A stretch of 64,000 nt of DNA, from assembly GCA_030141605.1 (NCBI GenBank), contig JAQGDQ010000337.1, forward strand, positions 124,001 through 188,000, given 5' to 3'. Shown here one piece after another: positions 1-10,202 of this stretch. Each line of letters starts with the position of its first letter. Position 1 is the first letter of the stretch. The notes beneath the pieces are model-generated. The model saw only the letters and a program-made list of their open reading frames with translations. It was not told the DNA's origin and made no database searches. The DNA comes from Tubiluchus corallicola. Its lineage: Eukaryota; Priapulida; Priapulimorpha; Priapulimorphida; Tubiluchidae. The translations under genes and the position numbers were made by a program.

Positions 1-421
1 GGACAGACTTGCATTATGAGACAAAAAAGTGCTTTTATGACTAGTAAAATTCAAATGTTTCCAGTTTTAATAAATAGATGTGTTAAATCAACGTACCTAG
101 TAAAATTCAAATTTAGTAAAATGTTTTAATAAATTAATGTACCAAGCCAATGCACCATATGATTTTAAGTCTGAAATAAACTGTTAACTTTAATAGTTCA
201 AGGACTAATTTGCTCTGTCAGCTTCCTAAGGTGCAAAGAGTATATAATTATTAGTTGTTTAGCTAGTCGACTTGATTAGCAATCTTTGAACTATGCTGGC
301 TATTTCAGATGCAAATCCTGTGATTTCATATTCTGTAATTAATTTTAAACAAACTAAATTGTCAATTATCAATCTTTGGCACCAACAGGTGAAACTAATT
401 ACCGATTTTATACACACTTAC

Positions 422-496
422 TAGGTACTGCATAGCCAGCTTTCTCCGGAGTGGTCCAGGTGGCCCGATCAGAAAAATGTCCTGCCGTAGTAAATC
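422..496 (-). CDS. VWA8: VWA8 exon (degenerate P-loop IGPPGPLRR)
   Basis: This 75-bp phase-0 exon lies between a TTTTCAG acceptor and a GTAAGT donor. It encodes 25 residues starting DLLRQDIFLIGPPGPLRR, matching the first nucleotide-binding loop of VWA8. The next coding exon would be left of the window: positions 1-421 contain nothing I can assign. Confidence 0.88.
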
Positions 497-1645
497 CTGA
501 AAATACATCACATCCAACTCATGTATGTATGCAATTTCTCATAAGTGTAAAGTGAAATTTTTTAACTTCTACATTGAATTAAAACACATGTAATTTTTGC
601 ATATAATCGCTCAGTTCGAAATCTGAAACTTTTGCTCATTCTTCTAAAAATCCAATTAGAAAAATAAGCTTCATGTTAAAAGAAAACTCTATTTCCACAT
701 TAAAATTTCAACCATATTAACCACTTCCATCACCTTTATACTGCATCAAGCTACTCATTATAAATTCATTATCCTCAATCTCTAGAGCTCAGGAAGCCAA
801 ACATAACAAAAATGTATAATTACAAGCTATTCACGTTTCAATGTGGGACATCTTATATATAACACGTATAGGATAATAAGAACAACACAAAATTAGTCAA
901 GCAAAGATTGCCCCTTGTTATCAGTACCTTTTGCATCATCCATCGCAAGTGCTGCAGTGTAGATTGTGGTATTGGTGATGGCACTATTAAGAAATAAACA
1001 AAAGAACATTGTTTTAAAATCACACTTTACTAAAGTTGCCTTATTTCTTATTTTCTTAAATAAATAATACTTTATTAAATATAATAAGCATTTACAAATA
1101 TTATTTAATGCAGTTCAATTTCTGTCACATTATTCTTACGCATAATTCCAAAGTTGTAAATGCTTACACACACGTGTTGCATAAAATATACCAAGTGCAA
1201 GTGCACTTCAAACGAAAAATTTTACGAGACGCTTAATCAAAATTATAGGATTAAAAATTATACCTAAAAAAAATGAACAAGTTTTTAAAATGGTTAAGTG
1301 GAGCTAAAACTGGCTAAAACATTTGAACACCGAATCACAGAGAAAATCCGAAAAAAGTTTACAATGGTCAGACCAACAGGTGAATCAATGTCTAATGAAT
1401 CAATTACCTTTAATGTCTATTAAAAGATCAGGCAGCAAATTATGAAAACCTGATCAGACATTTCTGAGATTATTCATTGTGTGAGGCACTTTTTAACAAA
1501 AATATTCCAGAGTGAAAAACGTTGTTTTCATTTAGAAAAAATAAAAAACGACACTTACGGTAGTTTACAGGCACAAGCTCTGGATTCTTTGGCGGTCTGA
1601 GTTTTGCGGAAACATCACCAATATTTACAACCAAATCATTAGTTC
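422..1645 (-). CDS. VWA8: VWA8, internal exons only (gene partial at left edge)
   Basis: Three consecutive minus-strand exons (1645-1559, 983-928, 496-422) join in phase. They give a peptide close to the N-terminal part of human VWA8 as I remember it: an NIGDVSAKLRPPKNPELVP segment, then QHLRWMMQK, then IGPPGPLRRKLAMQYL. VWA8 is a large mitochondrial matrix-side protein with AAA+ ATPase modules and a C-terminal von Willebrand factor A domain. Only the region leading into the first P-loop is present here; that P-loop lacks the usual GKT, as the human one does in my recollection. The rest of the gene lies beyond position 1. The first exon, expected to encode a mitochondrial presequence, was not identified. 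Donors and acceptors are all GT-AG. Confidence 0.88.
928..983 (-). CDS. VWA8: VWA8 exon (QHLRWMMQK segment)
   Basis: This 56-bp exon has a TTAATAG acceptor and a GTACTG donor. Joining it to the preceding exon restores a spacing identical to human VWA8 between the VPxNY and QHLRW motifs, which supports both splice sites. Confidence 0.87.
1559..1645 (-). CDS. VWA8: VWA8 exon (NIGDVSAKLRPPKNPELVP segment)
   Basis: This 87-bp exon has a TTTAG acceptor just above 1645 and a GTAAGT donor at 1558. It enters in phase 1 (two bases complete the split codon) and leaves with one base, so it joins the 983-928 exon in frame. The peptide matches the conserved segment before the first ATPase module of VWA8. 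The open frame continues upstream past the acceptor, but that extension does not resemble VWA8 and is read as intron. Confidence 0.88.
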
Positions 1646-4570
1646 CTAAAGTGAACAATAAGACATACGTATGTGATTTAGGAATGCGAATAGCTTCAGT
1701 ACTAACCATCAACAAGGATACCCTACACAATTTTTTACTGACACAAAAGAAATTGAAATACAATAACTTTATATACAATAGTTAAAGAAATAAAGAAATA
1801 AAGCCTCATAACCAGTCACCAAACTCTCATACCTATAGGTTACAAATTACAATAAATTGCAGGTATGGCAGGTAGCCTCCTTTCACTTAATAAACACGCA
1901 AGTGAATTACACAGTGAATTCTGCTCAAAGCTGTACCTGTTCCATAACTGTTACACGTTCCTGATGCCAGAACAGAAGTGTTTAAAACTTGTCGTAAAAA
2001 TTTTAACTGCCCAACAGCACTTTCTGCTCTCATGCTCCATAATCGAATCATCGATTAAAACAACAATGAAGAGGAAACCACACAGAAATAGATGGTCCTC
2101 GATTATTCATGCGTCATACTGTAACAAAAATTAAACAAAAAGAATATTACAGCATTTTGTCTAAAGCACAATGTTTTCAATACCATCGGTACCAATAAGA
2201 AAGGAAAGACTAAGCTTTCTGCACTTACAATGAAACTTTTAAGCTGAAAATTGAGCAACAAATCAACAGAAGTGTATATCTGACTTATAATCAACCTTGC
2301 ACTGTAATTTATATTAGAAGTGAAAGACGATTAGTAGCATTTACAGTTTCAACTGCAGTAAGAATGCATTTTTGATACATTCAAATGGTAAATTTCGAGA
2401 TGTGCACAGTGTATATCCTAGTCTGTGTGACTCAACTTAAAAAACACAACTTATACCAACAAGTGTGACTTGCTCTAAGTTCTAAAACTCAAATATTGCC
2501 ATACAATTCACAAATTCATCACAATAGCAGTGTAGTACTATTAATTGCAAACAGATTTATTTAGACAACACAAGGTTAAGTCCGTAAACAGCAGATCACT
2601 TTCTCTTATTTACCGAAAAAATCTACCTGAGAATATGAAGTAGTACCTTCCTTAGTATTAAATTTTGATTTTATTAACTACTAAGTTTCACTCAGAGCCT
2701 CAAGTAAGCTAAAAGGTACTGAAACCAGTTACTAATGTTTTATTGACATAAAGCTTTGGCTTTGCCTACCAATTAAATGACAGTTATAAGTCCCTTACAA
2801 CTCAAGGCACACGTGAAACTGATCCACTTTCATAATTTCCATCACTAGCACACTTCAGTTCCACATTGGTTAAACTGAGCAATACGGGGCAGCTTTAAAA
2901 AACAGACAGGAACAACAAAAATAATTTTTAGTGAGCCTAACGACATGACCGGGAAAAGAATATTTAACCCACTAATATAACCACTGATCCCCCGCACGAG
3001 GGTGGAAATTTAATAGAGCGCACTACATTTGTACTTGCAAAAACATAGAATAAACTTGATGCGCATGAGTAAAAAATCTCCACAATAAAAAAGAAGATAC
3101 AACACTTCAATTCAGTTGTTAGGTAAGAAAAAAGCAAATAATCATTTAGTTGGTCAGTAACATTACTATTTTTTGTTTTGTATTATTATTAATGTATTCG
3201 GTGAGAAACCACAGATAATATCGTGTGAAAAAGAGGAAATCATGAAAACAAACACAATAAGAAAACACTAAGAGCAGTAATCACAAGTTTGCAACACGTT
3301 TGAAAAAAAGACAAAAGGTCTCGACAGCAGTTAATCTATTGAGATATGTAAGAACACAAGAAGAAACTTCTAGTAGAAAGTCCCTGACATTGTACAACAT
3401 GAATAATGCTTCAAATTTGTCTTCATAGTTTTTTTCTACAGTTTGACAATTCTGCAAGTCAGCATCTAGCATTTAAAGGCAAAGCCTATTTAATTATATA
3501 AATAGTTGTGGCAGAACTGGAATTCAGAGAAATAACAAGATAGTCCATTAAGTCGAAATGGAAAACAAGCAATTAAAGGTTTCGTAACTATTAGCAATTG
3601 TACATTCGTCCTCCACAAAACGGTTCAACCCCTGGTAGATTTCAAACATTTTTGGCTTATTTAATTCAAGTTAATTGGTGATTTAAATTAATACACAAAG
3701 TGTATGGAAAAACTAAATTCTTTCCTAAGGTAAATGCATTTATAGTAGTTACAAAAATAATGCCATTAAGTAATTATAAAAAATAACTTTCTGTGAAAGT
3801 AAAATAACATCTGCGTGCCAAATTTTAGTTTTTACTCAAACATTGCAGTTAAACAAGTGTGTGTATTAATTAGCACAAAGTTGCATTCTTCGGTATTGTT
3901 ATGCAGTATGCACTCAGTTGATAGCCTTTTGAAGTTGGAACACGAACTACTGAAAAAATGAAACTACTACAACTGCAGGAAGTACTGAGCAAATACCACT
4001 GAAGAGTTTGCTAGACATATTACTGGACGTCCTTAGGTATATTAATACAACGTGTGTTAAATATGCACACCACAGGCCTATTTGTAACTACATGTAGTTA
4101 AATTTTTATTTGAAAAAGTGATAGCATCACCAGGACAATTAAAATGAAAATGGTCAATACCATTTCACGTTTTACTTATAATTGGTTCTGACCAGTAGGA
4201 AATGATACACTTTTTTAAAAAAAACCAATAACCTTTTTCATATGGCAAATGTATTTAATTTTGTCTAAATTTAATTTCACAACAAGCATGATATACAGTG
4301 GTGAAATGAACAATTGTCTGATCTTAAACATGCCAATTGTAGTACCTTGAATGCAATCGAAATGCTAGTCGGAATAGAATATGTTGTAATGTAGTGAAAA
4401 GAAAAAGATTGCACAGATTGTTGGTAGATTCTGAGTGTAAATGAAAGTTTGTTTATCGATTTTGTACGAAAGTGAGAAATTAAATCACAACATCAAAAAT
4501 ACATTTACAGCACTATTATAAATATATCTCAAGATTTCCAAAAACAATTTACTAAATAACATTTTGCTCA
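1646..4570. other. Non-coding stretch between VWA8 exons and ABCF1
   Basis: This AT-rich stretch has no convincing exon on either strand; the open frames in it are short and lack family signatures. It must hold VWA8 intron sequence, the 3' UTR of ABCF1 (adjacent to 4570) and possibly the VWA8 first exon and promoter, none of which could be placed. Confidence 0.6.
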
Positions 4571-6583
4571 TCATTGCTTACTTGCAGCTGCTACACCTGC
4601 AATTGTTTCACCCAAAGTTTCCAAAATTTCTTTGCGATACTCATCAAAATCACCATCAATTTCCTCAACTGACTGATCTTCTACAATCCATAGCTGACAG
4701 TCAGTTTCACGTATCATTCTCTCATCATGCGACACGATCACAACGCCTCCTTCAAAATTATTGATAGCATCCGAGAGGGCATCAATGGACTCCAAATCCA
4801 GATTGTTTGTCGGTTCGTCCAGAATAAGAACATCAGGAGCACGAAGGGCAAGCTCAGCCAACGCTACTCTTGCTTTCTGTCCACCAGAGAGATCACGATT
4901 CTTGATCGTATGAGCATGACCGGCCAAACCTTGACTACCCAGACATTTGCGGGCACTTTGATAATCGAGATTAAACAATCTTCTAAGATACTCCACTGGT
5001 GACTCATCTAAAGTGAGGTGCTCACCAGAATGCTGATCAAATTTTCCTATTCTCAGTCGATGATTTTGCCTTTGTTCGCCGCTGTCGGGTTGTAATTTCC
5101 CAGTAAGCAATTTCAAAAGCGTACTTTTACCTACTCCATTTGGTCCGACAATGGCAATCCTGCTAGACATGTCAATTCCAAAATCTACATCAATGAATAG
5201 CGGTTTCTGTCCCGGATAGCCAAAATTTACAGAATGAAGCCCTAGAATTGGCGGCTGCAGTGGTGGTGGTTGTGGGAATCTGAATTTTACAATATACTCC
5301 TTTGGTCGTTGAAGCAATTCAACAGGACCTGTGTCTTCCTCAGCTTGTACTTGTTGCTTAGTTTTGTTCTTTTCCTGCTTTTTAGTTAGCGCTTGTTTGG
5401 CAACCTTTTCTGCTGCTTTGCCAGACTTTCCAGAAGATTTCATTTCTTTAATTCGTTTCTCCTGCTTTTCGTACTCTTTCAGTTGCTCCTTCCTTTTCTG
5501 TAAAAGCATCTTCTTAAACTGGGAGTAATTTCCTCTATAATAAAATAATTTCTGTTGATCAAGATGGATGATATCTGTGCAAACATTGTCCAAAAAACTT
5601 TGATCGTGGGAAACTACAAGCAGTGTCTTTTTCCATTGTTGTAAATAATTATCTAGCCAAATAACAGCATTTAAATCTAGATGGTTAGTAGGTTCATCTA
5701 ACATCAACAAAGTCGGTTCTACGAACAATGCCCTTGCTAAAGACACACGCATTCTCCACCCACCAGAGAACTGATTTGTTGCACGGCTTTGCATTTCAGT
5801 ACTAAAACCTAAACCAGCAAGAATTCGTCGAGCTCGAGGCTCAGCTGAATGAGCTCCAATGGCTTCTAGCTCCTCATAAACCTCCTGAAGGCGCTCAGAA
5901 CTATCGCTGCTTCCTTTCTCAGCTAGAGCCATTAATTTTTTCTCTTCCTCTAGCAAGTCTAACCGTTTGGTATCGGCCTTTAAAACTGCATCAATAGCTG
6001 GAGTTTCATCTGCTTCGACCTCCTGTTCACAAAGCAACACATCGATGTTCTCAGGTATATTCAGTGATCGATTAGCAATGTGCACTAGCAAAGTTGTCTT
6101 TCCATGTCCGTTAGGACCCACCAATCCATAACGCCTCCCTTTTGTAATTGCAAGGTTAGCATTAACAAAAAGATCCTTTCCTCTGGCTGCAATTGAAAAA
6201 CTATCAATTTTTATGTCAACTGCACTATCCTGAATTTGTTTGTTAGCAGATTTAACTTGTTGGGATAAAGAAAACTGCCCACCATCTGTACCACCTTTCA
6301 AAGCCTCCATTTGCCTTTGAAATTCCATCTGCTTTTGTAACTTCTTACGTTCTTTTCGACTCATTATTGGCTCCTTCTGGCTTTCACTGTCGTCATTCGT
6401 ACTTTCGGCTGTTGAATTAACAGTGCCTTTACTTGCGTCATCAACATTACTATCACTGTCTACATCAGCATCGTCTTCACCGCCACCACTACCATCGTCC
6501 TTTATGTCTAATTGTTGCATTGCTTCAGTAGCAAGTTCTTCTTTCTTTGAAGATACCTTCTTTGCTTTAGATTTCTTAGGCAT
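4571..6583 (-). CDS. ABCF1: ABCF1 (ABC50)-like ABC-F ATPase, intronless
   Basis: This single 670-residue open frame encodes a soluble twin-cassette ABC-F protein with no membrane segments. ABCF1 associates with eIF2 and ribosomes and promotes translation initiation. Residues 1-100 are lysine-rich then acidic/serine-rich, as in ABCF1 but shorter (human is about 845 residues). Cassette 1 has Walker A GPNGHGKT at about 156-163, signature FSGGWR at 272-277, Walker B and D-loop [13 protein letters not shown] at 292-304 and switch SHD at 325-327. A charged linker covers about 355-430. Cassette 2 has GPNGVGKS at 480-487, LSGGQ at 565-569, [12 protein letters not shown] at 586-597 and SHD at 618-620. 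All catalytic motifs are intact, so it looks functional. Sequence flanking the motifs (for example VCTDIIHLD and the PKEY-VKF region) is ABCF1-type rather than ABCF2- or ABCF3-type. The start ATG has an A at -3. The lack of introns is unusual for this family and suggests retroposition or intron loss. Confidence 0.95.
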   Translation of the reverse strand: MPKKSKAKKVSSKKEELATEAMQQLDIKDDGSGGGEDDADVDSDSNVDDASKGTVNSTAESTNDDSESQKEPIMSRKERKKLQKQMEFQRQMEALKGGTDGGQFSLSQQVKSANKQIQDSAVDIKIDSFSIAARGKDLFVNANLAITKGRRYGLVGPNGHGKTTLLVHIANRSLNIPENIDVLLCEQEVEADETPAIDAVLKADTKRLDLLEEEKKLMALAEKGSSDSSERLQEVYEELEAIGAHSAEPRARRILAGLGFSTEMQSRATNQFSGGWRMRVSLARALFVEPTLLMLDEPTNHLDLNAVIWLDNYLQQWKKTLLVVSHDQSFLDNVCTDIIHLDQQKLFYYRGNYSQFKKMLLQKRKEQLKEYEKQEKRIKEMKSSGKSGKAAEKVAKQALTKKQEKNKTKQQVQAEEDTGPVELLQRPKEYIVKFRFPQPPPLQPPILGLHSVNFGYPGQKPLFIDVDFGIDMSSRIAIVGPNGVGKSTLLKLLTGKLQPDSGEQRQNHRLRIGKFDQHSGEHLTLDESPVEYLRRLFNLDYQSARKCLGSQGLAGHAHTIKNRDLSGGQKARVALAELALRAPDVLILDEPTNNLDLESIDALSDAINNFEGGVVIVSHDERMIRETDCQLWIVEDQSVEEIDGDFDEYRKEILETLGETIAGVAAASKQ

Positions 6584-8847
6584 ATTTATAAGATTTCAGA
6601 GTAAAACAACAACTTTTAAGAACGTAGCATACGCCGACCAAAATTTCGCAATTTTCGACGTGTGTGAATAAGCAATATGACAACTCTTGTAAATTTTGAA
6701 GCAGAGCTGTAGTGACACGTTGGCGTGACTGTGTCATAGATATGGAAGAATAGTACGGGCCAACGGCTAGTCGGTTACTACGGCGGCTAGCGAACTCTGT
6801 CATTGCCAGCAAATTAACTGATCGAAATGTTTAAATTCAAGGCACTTAAAACTTTACAAAGTGCAGGCAAATGTTTGTAAACTTAAGCGAGTTCCTGTCC
6901 AAGAAACCTCTGGATAAATTATAAAAGTTTTGGACGGCTCGCTATCCGCTCTCCTTTTGACTTATTACTAGCAATTCAGCTTTATTTACCTGTATACTAT
7001 TCATCAATTGCACCCTTATAGACTAGAAGTGGTTACTGTACATTTGTAAATTGGATAAAAATAAATAAATTTCAATTTCAGGTATGCTGTACTGTTTAGC
7101 GTATTGGCATTTTTAGCTTTTTATAAAGGGAACTATAAGTTTTTTCTGCACTGTACTCGTTTTTCGGAACCACTTGTTTCACTCAACATTTCTCACCTAT
7201 TTTTTTTTTACTGTAAAGTGCTTCTAGCGTGTTATAAGTTTGTAGGCCTATATACAAACAATAAAGGAAACCAACTCTTAAACCACAATCATCGTGTAAG
7301 GCAAATCCAGACATTATAAATCTTGTAAATCACTTTTGACCTTAAACAAAATACTAAGTCACTGACTACCAACTAGTTTGTCTACCACATGGTATTACAG
7401 ATTGTCCACTTCTGTTTTCTTTTTTGGATTGCATATGCACGACTTTTAGCAATGAAATGATCGGTGAAAAGTTCACTGATTTCTTCACTAAAATCTACAA
7501 CTGCATACCTAGTTAGAAACGTAAACATCGGCAGCAAAAAGAAAAAACAATTAAATTTCAAAACATTTTGCAGTTCTGTACAAGTGATCATTAACCTCCA
7601 TTACTGTTGCGATGGCTAAACTAACCAGCATGACCTTAAGCCACATACTCAAGGTCATCAACTGCTCCAAAAGATTAATACCTGCTCATTTATATTACAA
7701 ACAGTTACATTTTTGCGCTACACTCATCAATATGTACTACACAATTTCTTATGACTATTCAAAAATGAGGAACCAAAATTATTACTGAGAAATATGTTAC
7801 AACTTTTTATTAACGCATAAACATGGCTTAAACAAACACCATAAACAACATTAATGCACATTTATCACCACAGATCACTTAATAATAAATCTTTGAGGCT
7901 TATTTTAACCAGAGAAACTCTTAAAAACAGATTTAAAATACACAAGAGTAAGAAAACATTGACTTTAAATATTTAGCACTAGTACTGTAACAAAACTCAG
8001 GGGAAATAAGTATATAAGTCCAAAAAATGGACAATATCACGTTTAATTAAATCAAATTTATAATGCAGGCTTAGGAAATACACAATGAAACTGATGACAA
8101 TTTGCAACATTAATCTGCAGTATTAGCAAGGAGTTCCTCTTTTTAAATTTCCTTCTCTTTTTGTGCACTTTTTGTATTTTCAAGTAAAAATGATACATTA
8201 AATTTAATTTTACACAAAATTATAACTGTTTTAATACTTTTCTTAAATGAACATGACGACCTATTTAAAAAAAAGCATGTCCCACCTCTTCTAAGTGGGA
8301 ATAAACAAAAGAAGGAAATATAAAGGTGTATTTGAAATTACAATAATTTAAAGGATTGAGACCAGATAACAAAGCACTATGTTTCAAATGGGATCCGTTT
8401 TAAAGCTTGCGAGGTTTGGAAAACAGCAACTAAAATTTTTGCTGGTAACACGACTAATCTCGAGTGAGAGTTTAACTTAAAATATCAGGTATTAATAAAA
8501 AATCTAATCCCTTTTGGACTTTTAATCATCAATTTGTGTAATTTTTTTTACGATTTTCTTTACGTGACATGAAAGTATCTTAAATTATCTTTTTGCAATA
8601 CACATTTTTTGTTATTGACAGTCAATGAATTGCACCTGTCAAGCTGTGAACTTACAATAAGTTCTTTTACAGTTTGCACGGCTCACTCGGAATACAAGCT
8701 GGAATCCAGTACGCATTTCAATGTACCAGTACTAGGATGTGGTCCATTAACAAAATCCAAGGATTAGATTTTGTTAATCTAATCTGTAAGACACTAAATC
8801 TTTCTTAAGCAAGGTGAACAATAAGAACCAGCATGGCAAAAAATATT

Positions 8848-8930
8848 CAGAGTAACTGCTAACTCTTGCGGTAACTCATCCAACTCACTATCCAGAGTAA
8901 CTGCGAACTCTTGCGGTAACTCATCCAACT
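8848..8930. repeat. Direct duplication of about 38 bp
   Basis: Two nearly identical copies of a segment beginning CAGAGTAACTGC and ending CTCATCCAACT are separated by only a few bases. Confidence 0.8.
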
Positions 8931-9040
8931 GACCAAACAGATTCAGTCTCGCTTAAAGACCACACATTAAGAAAGACATTACGCTTACAACAATTAGCCC
9001 AGCGGCTAACTAACTGAAGGTGATGGAAGTACTGAAACAT

Positions 9041-9118
9041 TATGGATCGACCAGGATTCAAACCAGAACCTCCCTGCTCACATGGCGGGTTGCTCTACCA
9101 TTTGAGCTATTGGTCCAA
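9041..9118 (-). repeat. tRNA-like element (tRNA pseudogene or SINE head)
   Basis: On the minus strand there is an A-box-like TAGCTCAAATGG followed by TAGAGC, and about 40 bases later a B-box-like GGTTTGAATCC, the layout of an RNA polymerase III internal promoter. The D-arm pairs, but the acceptor stem, T-stem and anticodon arm have mismatches and the position before the anticodon is not T. A working tRNA is therefore unlikely; a decayed tRNA or a tRNA-derived SINE fits better. Confidence 0.6.
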
Positions 9119-9651
9119 CTTAACAGAGCTAGTCTGAATTCACATCCTAACAGCACACAATCAATCAGAGATACATACATACTGTTACCAATTAGCTTGT
9201 CCTCTTGTTCCAAAGATGCCTGTATGTGTGAGACTAACTCATTGAGAGGCACATTGCACAGAAAAACAAACAAGTGGATAAATGAATAGATCTTCTTTCA
9301 CGAACCCCCTTTTTTTGTATGACAGCTGTTAATAACATTGTTAATTAACACACTATTCCATCAGAATGAGATTACCATAATACACAAGAAAAAATTACAC
9401 CTACCAATACTACGCATTCTCACAAATGATCCATACAGTATTATACAACAGTTTTACACTGGTTAATTACAGTAATTTGAGGTGGGGGAAGTGCATTTTA
9501 TTTAAATACAAACTAATATGACATGTTGTAACATGTCATTTTTTTCTGATAAATATACACAACAAAACACCACTGGAATATCACGTACCATGCCAATGAA
9601 AATGGCAATAAAATGTGAATATATGACAGATATTCATGGAACGCAGGTACA

Positions 9652-9975
9652 AGTATCAAACACAGATACTAATACTAGGCACAGATACCGATATCGAGCA
9701 CAGATGCTGATACCAAACACAGATAACGGTATCAAGCACGGATACTGAAACTAAGCACAGATAATGGTATCAAGCACAGATACTGATACCAAACACAGAT
9801 ACCAGTATCAAGCACAGATAGTGATACCGAGCATAGATACTGGTATCAAACACAGATACTAGTATCAAGCACAGATAGTGATACCAAGCACAGATATCGG
9901 TATCAAACACAGATACTGATACCGAGCATAGATATTGATATCAAATACAGATACCGGTAACAAGCACAGACAATA
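9652..9975. repeat. Minisatellite with 19-bp unit built on palindromic GATAC..GTATC cores
   Basis: About 17 diverged units of roughly CACAGATACTGGTATCAAG are in tandem. Many units carry a short palindrome such as GATACTAGTATC or GATATTGATATC. It ends about 40 bp from the SPCS2 stop codon, so it is probably in or just beyond that gene's 3' UTR. Confidence 0.85.
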
Positions 9976-10015
9976 ATGGAACACAGGTAAGAGCAATTAT
10001 GTGTTAAATTGTTGG

Positions 10016-10202
10016 CTATTTTTCTTTTTTCTGGCTCAGTAAGCTATCATGTAATTTCACTATCTCCGGCTCAAATAAATCTACGAGCAAGTTCCCATTT
10101 TCGTCAAACCAACTGGCTACGGACTTTGTGAGATGAACTTCTCGCTGTTTCTTGGTGTGACCGTCGATGAATGTTAACACCAAGTTGTAGATGTCATCAT
10201 AC
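10016..10202 (-). CDS. SPCS2: SPCS2 exon 5 (C-terminus)
   Basis: This 187-bp terminal exon has a TTAACAG acceptor. It encodes [14 protein letters not shown]..., the conserved PEI-KLHDSL motif and a lysine-rich tail, then TAG. Confidence 0.94.

Larger units (their letters stand above)
6584..10015. other. Intergenic stretch between ABCF1 and SPCS2
   Basis: No protein-coding exon was recognised. It contains the ABCF1 promoter and 5' UTR (next to 6584), a 38-bp direct duplication near 8848-8930, a tRNA-like element (9041-9118), a 19-bp minisatellite (9652-9975) and the SPCS2 3' UTR. An AATAAA on the minus strand near 9500 is a candidate poly(A) signal for SPCS2. Confidence 0.6.

Noticed and set aside
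6576-6812. Minus-strand frame upstream of ABCF1 (starting MLAMTEFASRRSNR), considered as the VWA8 first exon because it looks like a mitochondrial presequence
   Set aside because: It overlaps the ABCF1 5' UTR, no convincing donor in the needed phase was found, and there is no homology to the VWA8 N-terminus.
9041-9118. Functional tRNA gene
   Set aside because: Mismatches in the acceptor, T and anticodon arms and no T before the anticodon.
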